A stretch of DNA of 14,083 nucleotides. Source: Dehalococcoidia bacterium UBA4060. Lineage in GTDB: Bacteria > Chloroflexota > Dehalococcoidia > GIF9 > UBA5629. The notes under the pieces are model-generated. The model saw nothing but the letters and a program-made list of their open reading frames with translations. It was not told the DNA's origin and searched no databases. Positions 7,487-14,078 of the stretch are shown piece after piece (the stretch's first letter is position 1; each line of letters opens with the position of its first letter). The stretch spans positions 14,681 to 28,763 of the forward strand of contig DFZI01000049.1 of NCBI GenBank assembly GCA_002383665.1, read 5' to 3'. Both the position numbers and the translations under genes were made by a program.

Positions 7487-7948
7487 CTATTTCTTCACAG
7501 GCTTGTGTATAGTGAGCACAGGGCAGGTGGCTTGGCGGACGATTTGTTCGGTAGTTGATCCTGCGATGAATCTGCGCCAGCCGGAAAGCCCATGAGTGGA
7601 TATAACGATGATGTCAATATTTTTCTCTACAGCATAGCGTACGATCTCGGCGGCCGCATTTCCGATCAGTACGGCTGTAGAAACCCTGATGGACTTGTCC
7701 ATCTTCTGTTCAATCAGACCCTTCAATGATTTCCTGGCCTGGCCTTCGAGCTCCTTCTGGTAGGTGGCGATGTTGAAGCTGGATGACTCTATGCCGATGG
7801 GCGCCTCTACAATCGGGACAAGGGGGACTACCGTAATTATATGCAGAAATGCATCGAAATGAGTAGCTAACTCGATGGCAATCTTGAGCGCCTCATATGA
7901 AGGTTCGCTGAAATCAGTTGGATATAGAATACTTTTAAGCGGCAACAT
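7487..7948 (-). CDS. Universal stress protein (UspA family)
   Basis: A single-domain universal stress protein of 153 residues. The N-terminal ILYPTDFSEPSYEAL (7-21) matches the family's first strand and nucleotide-binding Asp. Near the C-terminus, STHGLSGWRRFIAGSTTEQIV follows the ATP-binding pattern G-2x-G-9x-G-S/T, except that the first Gly is Ser117; Gly120, Gly130 and Ser131 are kept. It is therefore likely an ATP-binding type rather than the non-binding UspA type. Such proteins accumulate under starvation or stress and act in the cytosol. The ATG at 7948 has GGTGAG 5 nt upstream and a GGAGG further up. It lies 166 nt downstream of rmuC on the same strand and has its own promoter-like region with an inverted repeat. 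Confidence 0.95.
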   Translation of the reverse strand: MLPLKSILYPTDFSEPSYEALKIAIELATHFDAFLHIITVVPLVPIVEAPIGIESSSFNIATYQKELEGQARKSLKGLIEQKMDKSIRVSTAVLIGNAAAEIVRYAVEKNIDIIVISTHGLSGWRRFIAGSTTEQIVRQATCPVLTIHKPVKK

Positions 7949-8014
7949 TGTAGCTCACCCCCTCCAGGTATGTTATTTTTTAATTACTGTCCACGGCAAT
8001 CAGCACGAGTTGAA

Positions 8015-8034
8015 TTGTAACAGTATATTTACAA
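8015..8034. repeat. Inverted repeat over the -10 region of the stress protein promoter
   Basis: TTGTAA at 8015-8020 and TTACAA at 8029-8034 form a perfect 6-bp inverted repeat with an 8-nt spacer. It covers the -10 and predicted transcription start of the stress protein gene, the position expected for a repressor operator. No specific regulator can be named. Confidence 0.35.
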
Positions 8035-8056
8035 CATATACAAGGTTGTTTGTCAA
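8028..8056 (-). promoter_or_regulatory. Putative promoter of the universal stress protein gene
   Basis: On the minus strand TTGACA (8051-8056, perfect) and TGTAAA (8028-8033, 4 of 6) are 17 nt apart, with TG in the extended -10 position. The predicted start near 8021 leaves a leader of about 70 nt. Repeats listed separately overlap both elements. Confidence 0.45.
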
Positions 8057-8067
8057 GGTTGTCCTTG
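8041..8067. repeat. CAAGGTTGT direct repeats at the -35 region
   Basis: The 9-mer CAAGGTTGT occurs at 8041-8049 and 8054-8062, 13 bp apart. The second copy extends into CAAGG-TTGT-CCTTG, a 5-bp inverted repeat (8054-8067). The cluster overlaps the TTGACA -35 of the stress protein promoter and lies downstream of rmuC. There is no T tract, so it is not a convincing terminator. Confidence 0.35.
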
Positions 8068-8114
8068 AATATAGAGCAAACACAGGCGACCTATCTATTC
8101 ATATGATTTACATG

Positions 8115-9317
8115 CTACTGGCTGTTTTCGCCCTGTGCAGTATCGATACTCGGCTTGACATTCTCCGATTCCATGTCCTGCAACTCTTCTATGCCGCGCT
8201 CACGCCGTATGTCGTCAATCTTTTTAAGCGGTCTTTCCAGTTTATTTTTACGCGTGGTGACGAGGTTATCATATTCATTGCGGGCCTCTTCCAGTTTCTT
8301 GCCCATCCTATCCATGCTATCCACGTATTTCTGCCACTGGACCTGGAACGCGCTGACCGTGCGCAGGATTTCATCCACTGCCTTTTCCATTTTGAAGTTT
8401 TCCACAGCTTGCCTGATCACGGCCAGGACGGCATAGAGCGTCACGGGTGAGCAAAGCACAACCTTGCTTCTCAGGGCATCATCCAGAATAGCGGGGTCAT
8501 TCTCGTTGATGAAGCGGTAGATTTGCTCGTTGGGGATCATGACCAGAACATAGTCGACGGTGTTTTGTTCGGGATTTATATATTCACGGGTATTGACCTC
8601 GCGAATGCGCTGCCGCGCATCCCTGAGAAAGGCAGTAGCGTAGCTTTCACGATCGGTTTCTGATTCAGAGTTAATGTACCTCATATAGTTATCCAGTGGG
8701 AACTTCACGTCCATGTTCAATTGCAGATTATTGGGGAGCAGGAACGTGTAATCAGGCCGGTTGCCGGAACTCTCGCTGGGTTGCTGTTTTAAATAGTTTA
8801 TACCCTCAATAAAGCCTGCCATACGGAGGATATCGTCGGCCATACGTTCCCCCCACTGGCCTCTGACACGGGCGTTCCCCAGCGCCAGTTGCAATTTTGA
8901 GGTTGTGTCCTGCAGCTTTAGCGTTTGCCTCGAGGCGTCTTTTAATTGTTCTGTCAGCTGGCCGTAGGCATTTTCGCGCTCCTTCTCAAGCTGATTGACC
9001 AGATCTTCTACGCTTTTCAGACCGGACCTCACCTCCTGGATGGACTGGTCGATGAGCGCCTTTTTGCCTTCAAGATTCTGTTCACCAAGCTGCGTATGCT
9101 TGGCAACAACCTGTTCGGACATATTTACAAGGTGCTGTACCGAGGCTTGCATGGACGTGTCGGTGAATGCTGCCAGGTTTTTCTGTATCTCGCCGCTGAT
9201 TGACATTAAATCCTGATGATAATATGGTTTGTAAATACGCGTAATAATGATCGTTACTACGATGCCTATTATCAGTCCACTTAGGAAGATAATCCCGTAA
9301 ATAAGCAAATTGTTCAT
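8115..9317 (-). CDS. rmuC: RmuC family DNA recombination/restriction protein
   Basis: A 400-residue RmuC homologue. Residues 4-27 form one N-terminal membrane anchor, and 35-145 are a long charged, coiled-coil-like region. The RmuC domain (about 146-345) follows, with RGQWGE at 152-157, the nuclease-like core around NMDVKFPLDNYMRY (201-214), and the conserved MIPNEQIYRFI and SKVVLCSPVTLYAVL segments at 260-298. E. coli RmuC limits recombination between short inverted repeats; the family is predicted to be a PD-(D/E)xK-type nuclease, and Asp203 and Lys205 fit such a core. A second coiled coil follows at about 325-375. The ATG at 9317 has GAGGTGG 6 nt upstream. Its neighbours on the same strand are the zinc-finger pair upstream and the stress protein downstream, with no evident functional link. 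Confidence 0.95.
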   Translation of the reverse strand: MNNLLIYGIIFLSGLIIGIVVTIIITRIYKPYYHQDLMSISGEIQKNLAAFTDTSMQASVQHLVNMSEQVVAKHTQLGEQNLEGKKALIDQSIQEVRSGLKSVEDLVNQLEKERENAYGQLTEQLKDASRQTLKLQDTTSKLQLALGNARVRGQWGERMADDILRMAGFIEGINYLKQQPSESSGNRPDYTFLLPNNLQLNMDVKFPLDNYMRYINSESETDRESYATAFLRDARQRIREVNTREYINPEQNTVDYVLVMIPNEQIYRFINENDPAILDDALRSKVVLCSPVTLYAVLAVIRQAVENFKMEKAVDEILRTVSAFQVQWQKYVDSMDRMGKKLEEARNEYDNLVTTRKNKLERPLKKIDDIRRERGIEELQDMESENVKPSIDTAQGENSQ

Positions 9318-9346
9318 TATTCGCCACCTCTAAGTTTCAAATAATG

Positions 9347-9377
9347 ATTACATGTGGCCTGCCTGTAGAGTTGTCAA
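9347..9377 (-). promoter_or_regulatory. Possible promoter for rmuC
   Basis: On the minus strand a perfect TTGACA (9372-9377) is followed by TGTAAT (9347-9352, 5 of 6). The 19-nt spacer is longer than ideal. It sits in the 68-nt gap between the zinc-finger gene and rmuC, so rmuC may be transcribed independently of the pair upstream. Confidence 0.35.
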
Positions 9378-9385
9378 GTGCCATC

Positions 9386-9958
9386 TTATAGCCCGGGCAG
9401 GATACTCCGCCAGTTCGGATAGCGATCGATGTTTATACCTATCATATAAAGCGATATCACCAGTGCTATGACAGCTATCATCAGTACAATCTGTAATACG
9501 ATCAGGCCTACGCCAAACCATGCCCAGGTACGCTGTACCCGCTTAAAATGTTCGACGCTTTCCCAGCGTTTGCTTTGCCAGGCCCACTCATTGCCCTTGA
9601 TGCCCAGTATTATACGCATGGTTAGCCTGACTATCCACCCCACCGAGGGTATTATACCAAGCAGGGCGATGAGGGCGATCCAGACATTGTTGCCGATGCC
9701 CCAGATCCAGGTGAGCAGAAATCCGCCCCAGTTCCAGCCTCTGATCTCGGGAGGCACCGATGAGCCGGACCCCATGCCTGAAGGATAAATAGCGACATCT
9801 GCCTGGCCCGGCCAGGCACCGCTATCCAGACGTGCAGATACACAGCTATTGCAGTATATCTTCCCGTTTATGACGGCCTTGCACTCAGGGCAGACATACC
9901 TGCCGCAACTGGAGCAGACCCCTGCTGCATCTCTATCGGTGTGTACAGTGCATTTCAT
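9386..9958 (-). CDS. B-box-type zinc-finger membrane protein, paralogue 1
   Basis: A 190-residue protein of unknown function. The N-terminus is a B-box-like zinc module with C3, H6, C15, C18, C23, C26, C36 and C39, enough for two zinc sites. A Gly/Ser/Pro-rich linker (about 45-73) leads to the hydrophobic segment WNWGGFLLTWIWGIGNNVW (75-93), a second hydrophobic stretch (94-120), the charged conserved block KGNEWAWQSKRWESVEHFKRVQ (121-142) and a last membrane segment (146-174). I start it at the ATG at 9958, because MKCT matches the start of its paralogue. A GTG at 9985 would add nine residues that overlap the stop of the upstream gene. It follows paralogue 2 by 17 nt, so they form one operon. 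A membrane-anchored zinc protein facing the cytosol is likely; its binding partner is unknown. Confidence 0.85.
   Translation of the reverse strand: MKCTVHTDRDAAGVCSSCGRYVCPECKAVINGKIYCNSCVSARLDSGAWPGQADVAIYPSGMGSGSSVPPEIRGWNWGGFLLTWIWGIGNNVWIALIALLGIIPSVGWIVRLTMRIILGIKGNEWAWQSKRWESVEHFKRVQRTWAWFGVGLIVLQIVLMIAVIALVISLYMIGINIDRYPNWRSILPGL
9522..9736. repeat. DNA blocks duplicated between the two zinc-finger genes (copy 1)
   Basis: Bases 9522-9600 match 10091-10169 with about two differences, including 64 identical bases in a row (9532-9595 with 10101-10164). Bases 9680-9736 match 10231-10287 with two differences. The DNA between and outside these blocks has diverged freely. This points to an old tandem duplication kept alike locally by gene conversion or strong constraint. 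Confidence 0.85.
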
Positions 9959-9975
9959 AACAGATATTCCCGCCT

Positions 9976-10521
9976 CTAAAACCACTTAAAGCCTGATGAC
10001 TGCAATCCGTAGACTATCAAGCCGACAACGATGGCGAATAGGATTAAGGTCAGTACTGAAAGGGCGATTATCACCCAGATCCCCCACATCGCCCAGGTAT
10101 GCTGTACCCGCTTAAAATGTTCGACGCTTTCCCAGCGTTTGCTTTGCCAGGCCCACTCATTGCCTTTGAAGGCCAGCACCCACGGCATGACCAGCGGGCC
10201 CAGGAAGGGAACAAAGAAGAGGAAGGACCACCAGACATTGTTGCCGATACCCCAGATCCAGGTGAGCAGAAAGCCGCCCCAGTTCCAATCGCCCAGTCCC
10301 GCCGGGATAACAGACTTGCTGCCCATGCCGGAGGTATTGATATCACCTGCGGTAAGCGTTGGCTGGGTGGAAGTAGCATCTGTCCCTATGATCTTTTTTT
10401 CAATGCAGGGGTTGCAAAAAACCTGGCCCCGGTATTCAACCTTACACTCGGAGCAGACAGCGTTATTGCATTCAGCACAAATTCCGACAGCCTCTCTTTC
10501 AGGGTGAAGAGTACACTTCAT
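9976..10521 (-). CDS. B-box-type zinc-finger membrane protein, paralogue 2
   Basis: A 181-residue paralogue of the next gene in the operon, with the same order: the C3-H6-C15-C18-C23-C26-C36-C39 zinc module, a linker (about 42-75), the WNWGGFLLTWIWGIGNNVW membrane segment, a second hydrophobic stretch, the shared GNEWAWQSKRWESVEHFKRVQ block and a final membrane helix (about 143-172). The linker and the last helix differ from paralogue 1, while two central blocks are nearly identical even in DNA. AAGGAGG at 10531-10537 lies 9 nt before the ATG at 10521, a strong SD. It is the first gene of the pair, and its upstream region is divergent from a possible small plus-strand unit. Function is unknown; the shared central motif is the part most likely to carry it. 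Confidence 0.87.
   Translation of the reverse strand: MKCTLHPEREAVGICAECNNAVCSECKVEYRGQVFCNPCIEKKIIGTDATSTQPTLTAGDINTSGMGSKSVIPAGLGDWNWGGFLLTWIWGIGNNVWWSFLFFVPFLGPLVMPWVLAFKGNEWAWQSKRWESVEHFKRVQHTWAMWGIWVIIALSVLTLILFAIVVGLIVYGLQSSGFKWF
10091..10287. repeat. DNA blocks duplicated between the two zinc-finger genes (copy 2)
   Basis: The partner of the blocks in paralogue 1. It comprises 10091-10169 and 10231-10287, which encode the KGNEWAWQSKRWESVEHFKRVQ region and the WNWGGFLLTWIWGIGNNVW region respectively (minus strand). Confidence 0.85.
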
Positions 10522-10581
10522 GCAGCCTTGCCTCCTTGGTGTAGAGCGTTTTGAATATGTCGCTATTCATTTGTTATGTAC

Positions 10582-10610
10582 AGTATAAGAGAGCGCAGAA
10601 AATAAATCTA
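10582..10610 (-). promoter_or_regulatory. Weak promoter candidate for the zinc-finger pair
   Basis: On the minus strand TATACT (10582-10587) matches the -10 in 5 of 6 bases. The -35 at 17 nt (TAGATT, 10605-10610) matches in only 3 of 6. The predicted leader is about 54 nt. It is the best candidate in this gap but not a strong one. Confidence 0.28.
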
Positions 10611-10718
10611 CCTTTTTGCACGAAATCTCAGGAGGCTGAAGCTGGATAAACTTTCAAACTGAAAATAACGTTTCTTCAGAAGAGGCACTCGAGCAAGAAT
10701 TAGTGAGATCTAAAATAA

Positions 10719-10805
10719 ATGAGCACCAATTTACATTTTGACGCCATACTTGTAGGATTTTTGCTGGGGAGCCTGCTTTTTATAGCGGTAGCCTGGTTAG
10801 TGTAG
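10719..10805 (+). CDS. Possible 28-residue single-pass membrane peptide
   Basis: An ATG at 10719 opens 28 codons to a TAG at 10803-10805. The product begins with a short polar stretch (MSTNLHFD) followed by about 20 hydrophobic residues (9-28, including LVGFLLGSLLFIAVAWLV), the right length for one membrane helix. A strong plus-strand terminator follows 22 nt later, and no other plus-strand gene lies upstream of it since the terminator of gyrA. Against it, the SD is weak (GTGAGATC about 10 nt upstream) and I find no clear promoter. I do not recognise the peptide. It may be a real small membrane protein, or the terminator may belong to a non-coding RNA. Confidence 0.38.
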   Translation: MSTNLHFDAILVGFLLGSLLFIAVAWLV

Positions 10806-10827
10806 ATATAATGCGCACCTCCTTATC

Positions 10828-10858
10828 TCCCGCCTCTCAGGACGGAGGCGGGATTTTT
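10828..10858 (+). terminator. Rho-independent terminator on the plus strand
   Basis: A 9-bp stem, TCCCGCCTC (10828-10836) with GAGGCGGGA (10845-10853), closes an 8-nt loop and is followed at once by five T (10854-10858). No A tract precedes it, so it acts on plus-strand transcripts. The gene to its left (10521) points the other way, so it implies a short plus-strand transcript between about 10.55 and 10.86 kb. Confidence 0.85.
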
Positions 10859-10953
10859 ATGCGTCCTGCTGTGATAGTGATAATATATTTGTGGATACGG
10901 GCCTGTGGGATAACGCAGGATGCCATCCGTTGTTAAATAGAGGAGTAGCAGTT

Positions 10954-11415
10954 TTGATCATGGGAGTTATCTCGGATACACATGTCAGGTCATTTGACGA
11001 ACTGCCGCAAAACCTGTTAACCGCTCTGGCAAAAACAGATCTCATCATCCATGCCGGCGATATAACGACAATGGATGTCATCAAAGGTTTGGAGAGGCTG
11101 GCGCCGGTGAAGGGAGTTTACGGCAATATGGACCTGCCGGAAGTAAAGGTTGTTTTTCCGCACAAGCAAATAATCGAAGTAGAGGGGAAAAAGATTGGCA
11201 TTATGCACGGAAACGGCGGTCCTTGGATGATCGAGGAGCGTGTAAGGCAATCTTTTGGCAATGTCGATGCCATTGTTTTCGGGCATAGCCATGAGGCATT
11301 TAATAATGTTGTGAAGGGGATACTGCTGTTTAATCCCGGCAGGGCCAGCAGATCCTATGGCCTGCTGGAGGTGGGAGGGAAAATAAAAGGCAAGATTATA
11401 GAAGGCTACTATTAG
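10954..11415 (+). CDS. YfcE/MJ0936-family metallophosphoesterase
   Basis: A small cytosolic metal-dependent phosphodiesterase of 153 residues, the usual family length. All five motif blocks are present: D8-x-H10 (GVISDTH), G35-D36 (IIHAGD), G57-N58 (VYGNMD), H85 (MHGN), and the G110-H111-S-H113 block (VFGHSHE), which together bind two metal ions. The family hydrolyses artificial phosphodiesters; natural substrates are mostly unknown. I start it at the TTG at 10954 (MIMGVISDTH), because AGGAG at 10941-10945 is 8 nt upstream and the family begins M-x-I/M-G-V-I-S-D-T-H. The ATG at 10960 has a 14-nt spacing and a GTG at 10891 would add 21 unrelated residues. It stands alone and converges on the bL25 gene 46 nt away. 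Confidence 0.93.
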   Translation: MIMGVISDTHVRSFDELPQNLLTALAKTDLIIHAGDITTMDVIKGLERLAPVKGVYGNMDLPEVKVVFPHKQIIEVEGKKIGIMHGNGGPWMIEERVRQSFGNVDAIVFGHSHEAFNNVVKGILLFNPGRASRSYGLLEVGGKIKGKIIEGYY

Positions 11416-11461
11416 GCTGGCAGGGGAAGATACAAAAGCTCTTTTAAGAAGTGATCCGGCG

Positions 11462-12136
11462 TTACTTTTTGGCTTCGGTATCCCCTTCTTCTTTTTTGCC
11501 CTCTGCGGCCTCACCTTCGGCGGCTGCGACTTCCTCGCCCTCTGCTGCCGCCACAGGAGCTTCCTCCACCATGGCCTTGCGGACTTCAGCGACCTTGATA
11601 ATCATCTGATCAGGATCGGTAAGCACGGTGATCTTATCGCTGATCCGGAGGTCTTTGACATGCAGGGCATCTTCGGGCTGTTCCAGGCTGGATATATCCA
11701 CCTCGATATTGTGGGGGAGGTCGTCAGGCAGGGCTTCAATATGCAGTGAGGTGAGGGCATGCATGAGCGAAACGTTCTTCAGCTTCAGGGCTGGCGCTTC
11801 ACCTGTGAATACAAGGGGCACCTCGGCATTCAATTTCTCGGCCATATTGACCTGGTAGAAATCAATATGCATAGGCTCGCCGGTCATCGGGTTGCGCTGG
11901 ACTTCACGGATGAGCACTTTGCCTGGTGCATTATCTCCTTTCATTTTAAGTGAGATCAGGTCCGTGCCGCCAGCACTATGCAATACCTGCGATAATTTGT
12001 GTGCCTCAACCTGCACCGGCATTGAATCAATGCCGTGCCCATAAATATTGCAGGGTACCAGCCCGCTCCTACGCAGGAAGCGGACTTTCTTACCTTTTAT
12101 ATCTCGTTTTGATACTTCAAGCTCAAGTTGTCTCAT
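11462..12136 (-). CDS. rplY: Ribosomal protein bL25 (Ctc/TL5 form)
   Basis: A 224-residue long-form bL25, which binds 5S rRNA in the large subunit. Residues 1-90 are the 5S-binding domain with GLVPCNIYGHG at 25-35, and 95-185 form the TL5/Ctc-type beta domain with the conserved NPMTGEPMHIDFYQV segment before it. The tail from about 190 is Ala/Glu/Lys-rich and acidic, as is common in long Ctc proteins. The start at 12136 has GGAG 7 nt upstream. It lies 35 nt downstream of the radical SAM gene on the same strand, probably co-transcribed, and converges on the phosphodiesterase gene. No hairpin terminator is visible in the 46-nt gap. Confidence 0.96.
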   Translation of the reverse strand: MRQLELEVSKRDIKGKKVRFLRRSGLVPCNIYGHGIDSMPVQVEAHKLSQVLHSAGGTDLISLKMKGDNAPGKVLIREVQRNPMTGEPMHIDFYQVNMAEKLNAEVPLVFTGEAPALKLKNVSLMHALTSLHIEALPDDLPHNIEVDISSLEQPEDALHVKDLRISDKITVLTDPDQMIIKVAEVRKAMVEEAPVAAAEGEEVAAAEGEAAEGKKEEGDTEAKK

Positions 12137-12171
12137 TATCTTTCTCCAAGATTAGTAACAAACCATAAAGC

Positions 12172-14031
12172 TTATCGGGTTGGAGTCTGAAAGTCAAGTT
12201 TGATCCGGTTTTTCACCTTGCTGGCCCTGGCTTTACAAGCTGCCAATGAGCCCTGTAATCCGCACAGATTGCATTCAGAAGAGCGACAATCAGGTGTAAG
12301 CTCGCCATCTGCCATCTTGCTGTACTCTGATTTAAGGAATGCGTCACTTATCCCCGATTGTATATGTTGCCAGGGCAGCGTCTCATCAATATCTCTCTGC
12401 CGATGGGCGTAAAATGATGGATCTATGCCACACTCCGTAAAAGCCTGATGCCACCTGCTGTGGTCTAAGTATTCACTCCAGGTATCCAGCCTGCCCCCCT
12501 TTTTCCAAGCCGTGTAGATGACCTGGCCCAGTCTGCGGTCACCGCGTGACAACGCTGCCTCCAGCAGGCTGGTACATGGATCGTGCCACGATAGTTGTAT
12601 ATTGCTGTGAAGCAGGCGGTTTTGCAGGAGGTTATGTTTTGCAGTCAAAAGCTCTGTCCTATCCTGAGCCGACCACTGGCAGGGTGTATGAGGCTTGGGA
12701 ACAAAAGAGGCGACGGAAACCCGGATCCGCGGCATCCTACCCCGGATATCCCTGCCCAGCCTGCTGATTGACTGTAGCAGATCCGCTATGCCTTCAACAT
12801 CCTCCATAGTCTCGGTAGGCAATCCGACCATAAAATAAAGCTTAAGATTCATCCAGTTCTTTTCGAAAGCCGAAGAAAAAGTCTCCATCATTGATTCATA
12901 AGGTATCCACTTGTTTAGGGCACGTCGCAGGCGCTCACTGCCCGCTTCAGGGGCAAAAGTCAGGGTTGTCTTTTTACCCGATGGGAGGGAATCAATCAGA
13001 TCGACCGAAGATTTATCCAGCCTCAGGCTGGGCAGGCTGAGGGTAATGCCGTTGCCTTCATATTTTTCGCTCAGGCATTTCACAACATGATTGATCTCAC
13101 TGTAGTCACCGGAGCTCAGCGATACCAGGGAGAAGGTATTATAGCCGCAGTTCGTTACCAGGCAGTCCATGGCTTCAATGACTTTGTCGGGAGCAAGTTC
13201 ACGTACGGGGCGGTAGAGCATACCTGCCTGGCAAAAGCGGCAGCCACGGGTACAGCCGCGCTGGATTTCCACAGCGCCACGGTCATGGATAACTTCAATA
13301 TAGGGCACAACCGGACGCACCACTGGCCTGATCCCGGTTGCCACCATCCGCCTGACCGAAGGTGGTGCAATGCTGCTTTCGCATTTGAGCGCTGACATGG
13401 TGCCCCCGGGGCCGTATTGAGGCGTATAAAAGCATGGCACATAAATGCCGGGAAGTGATGCCAGTTTTTTCAGCAGTTTGTCACGATTATTTTTATATCT
13501 TCCTATGCATGCTACAACTTCCGCTAACGTATCTTCAGCCTCGCCGATGAAAAAGGCATCAATGAAATCCGATACAGGCTCGGGATTCATGGTGCAACTG
13601 CCGCCTGCTATCACCAGGGGATGGTCGTCGTTACGGTCTTTACTAAATACCGGCACTCCGGCTAGGTACAGCATATTAAGCACGGTTACATAGCTAAGCT
13701 CGTAACCCAAAGAAAATCCTACCACGTCAAATTTACCCAGCGGTTGCTTTGATTCCAGGCTGTAAAGGGGCTGTCTGTTAAATCTTAACTGTTCTTCCAT
13801 ATCAGGCCACGGGGCATAAACACGTTCAGCCAGCACGTCAGGGAGATTATTCAGTAGCTCGTATAAAATCGGGATGGCCATATTGGACATGCCCACCTCA
13901 TAGATGTCGGGGAAGGCCAGCGCCACGCGCACAGAAACGGAATCCCAGTCCTTGCGGATGGTATTCCACTCTCCACCCGTGTAACGGGCGGGCTTGGACA
14001 CGCTATGCAGGATACGGTCGCTAATTTGCAT
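12172..14031 (-). CDS. B12-binding-type radical SAM protein (TIGR03960 family)
   Basis: A 619-residue radical SAM protein. Residues 31-180 form a Rossmann-like cobalamin-binding-type domain (VALAFPDIYEVGMSN, DVVGFSLGYELSY, PLVIAGG), although the classic DxHxxG base-off motif is not visible. The [4Fe-4S] motif CxxxCxxC is at C260, C264 and C267 (RGCTRGCRFCQAG), and the TIM-barrel follows with SLPSLRLD and PEAGSERLRR. A second Cys cluster near the end, C582-x4-C587-x2-C590-x8-C599, could bind another Fe-S cluster or zinc. The family often sits beside the small TIGR03936 protein, RNase G and ribosomal genes; here only bL25 follows. The reaction is unknown; RNA or protein modification in translation is a guess from context. 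The start at 14031 lacks a clear SD but has a good promoter close by. Confidence 0.9.
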   Translation of the reverse strand: MQISDRILHSVSKPARYTGGEWNTIRKDWDSVSVRVALAFPDIYEVGMSNMAIPILYELLNNLPDVLAERVYAPWPDMEEQLRFNRQPLYSLESKQPLGKFDVVGFSLGYELSYVTVLNMLYLAGVPVFSKDRNDDHPLVIAGGSCTMNPEPVSDFIDAFFIGEAEDTLAEVVACIGRYKNNRDKLLKKLASLPGIYVPCFYTPQYGPGGTMSALKCESSIAPPSVRRMVATGIRPVVRPVVPYIEVIHDRGAVEIQRGCTRGCRFCQAGMLYRPVRELAPDKVIEAMDCLVTNCGYNTFSLVSLSSGDYSEINHVVKCLSEKYEGNGITLSLPSLRLDKSSVDLIDSLPSGKKTTLTFAPEAGSERLRRALNKWIPYESMMETFSSAFEKNWMNLKLYFMVGLPTETMEDVEGIADLLQSISRLGRDIRGRMPRIRVSVASFVPKPHTPCQWSAQDRTELLTAKHNLLQNRLLHSNIQLSWHDPCTSLLEAALSRGDRRLGQVIYTAWKKGGRLDTWSEYLDHSRWHQAFTECGIDPSFYAHRQRDIDETLPWQHIQSGISDAFLKSEYSKMADGELTPDCRSSECNLCGLQGSLAACKARASKVKNRIKLDFQTPTR

Positions 14032-14049
14032 TATTATCCGAATTGCTCA

Positions 14050-14078
14050 ATTATAGCGGCGATGCAGGGATAGGACAA
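14050..14078 (-). promoter_or_regulatory. Promoter of the radical SAM-bL25 operon
   Basis: On the minus strand TTGTCC (14073-14078, 4 of 6) and a perfect TATAAT (14050-14055) are exactly 17 nt apart. Transcription would start near 14043, only about 12 nt before the ATG at 14031, leaving little room for an SD. Confidence 0.6.

Larger units (their letters stand above)
10522..10953. other. 432-nt gene-poor region between divergent genes
   Basis: This stretch holds the SD and a weak promoter for the zinc-finger pair at its left end, the possible 28-codon ORF, a plus-strand terminator and the SD of the phosphodiesterase gene at its right end. An AGGAGG at 10630-10635 has no start codon at a usable distance. 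All three plus-strand frames around 10620-10715 contain stops, so no longer gene is hidden there. Confidence 0.7.

Noticed and set aside
8054..8067. CAAGG-TTGT-CCTTG hairpin as terminator of rmuC
   Set aside because: The stem is only 5 bp and no T run follows on the minus strand.
7875..8450. 191-codon plus-strand frame spanning the stress protein start and the 3' end of rmuC
   Set aside because: It overlaps two well-supported minus-strand genes and the product resembles no family.
9959..9985. GTG start at 9985 for zinc-finger paralogue 1
   Set aside because: It would overlap the stop of the upstream gene, and MKCT at 9958 aligns exactly with the start of the paralogue.
10630..10635. AGGAGG possibly marking a gene in the 10.6-10.7 kb gap
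   Set aside because: No ATG, GTG or TTG lies at a usable spacing and all frames close quickly.
10807..10812. Perfect TATAAT just upstream of the terminator
   Set aside because: There is no -35 at a usable distance and no TG extension, and the terminator would end any transcript within a few tens of bases.
10891..10953. GTG start at 10891 for the phosphodiesterase
   Set aside because: It adds 21 residues unlike the family, and the AGGAG at 10941-10945 fits the TTG at 10954.
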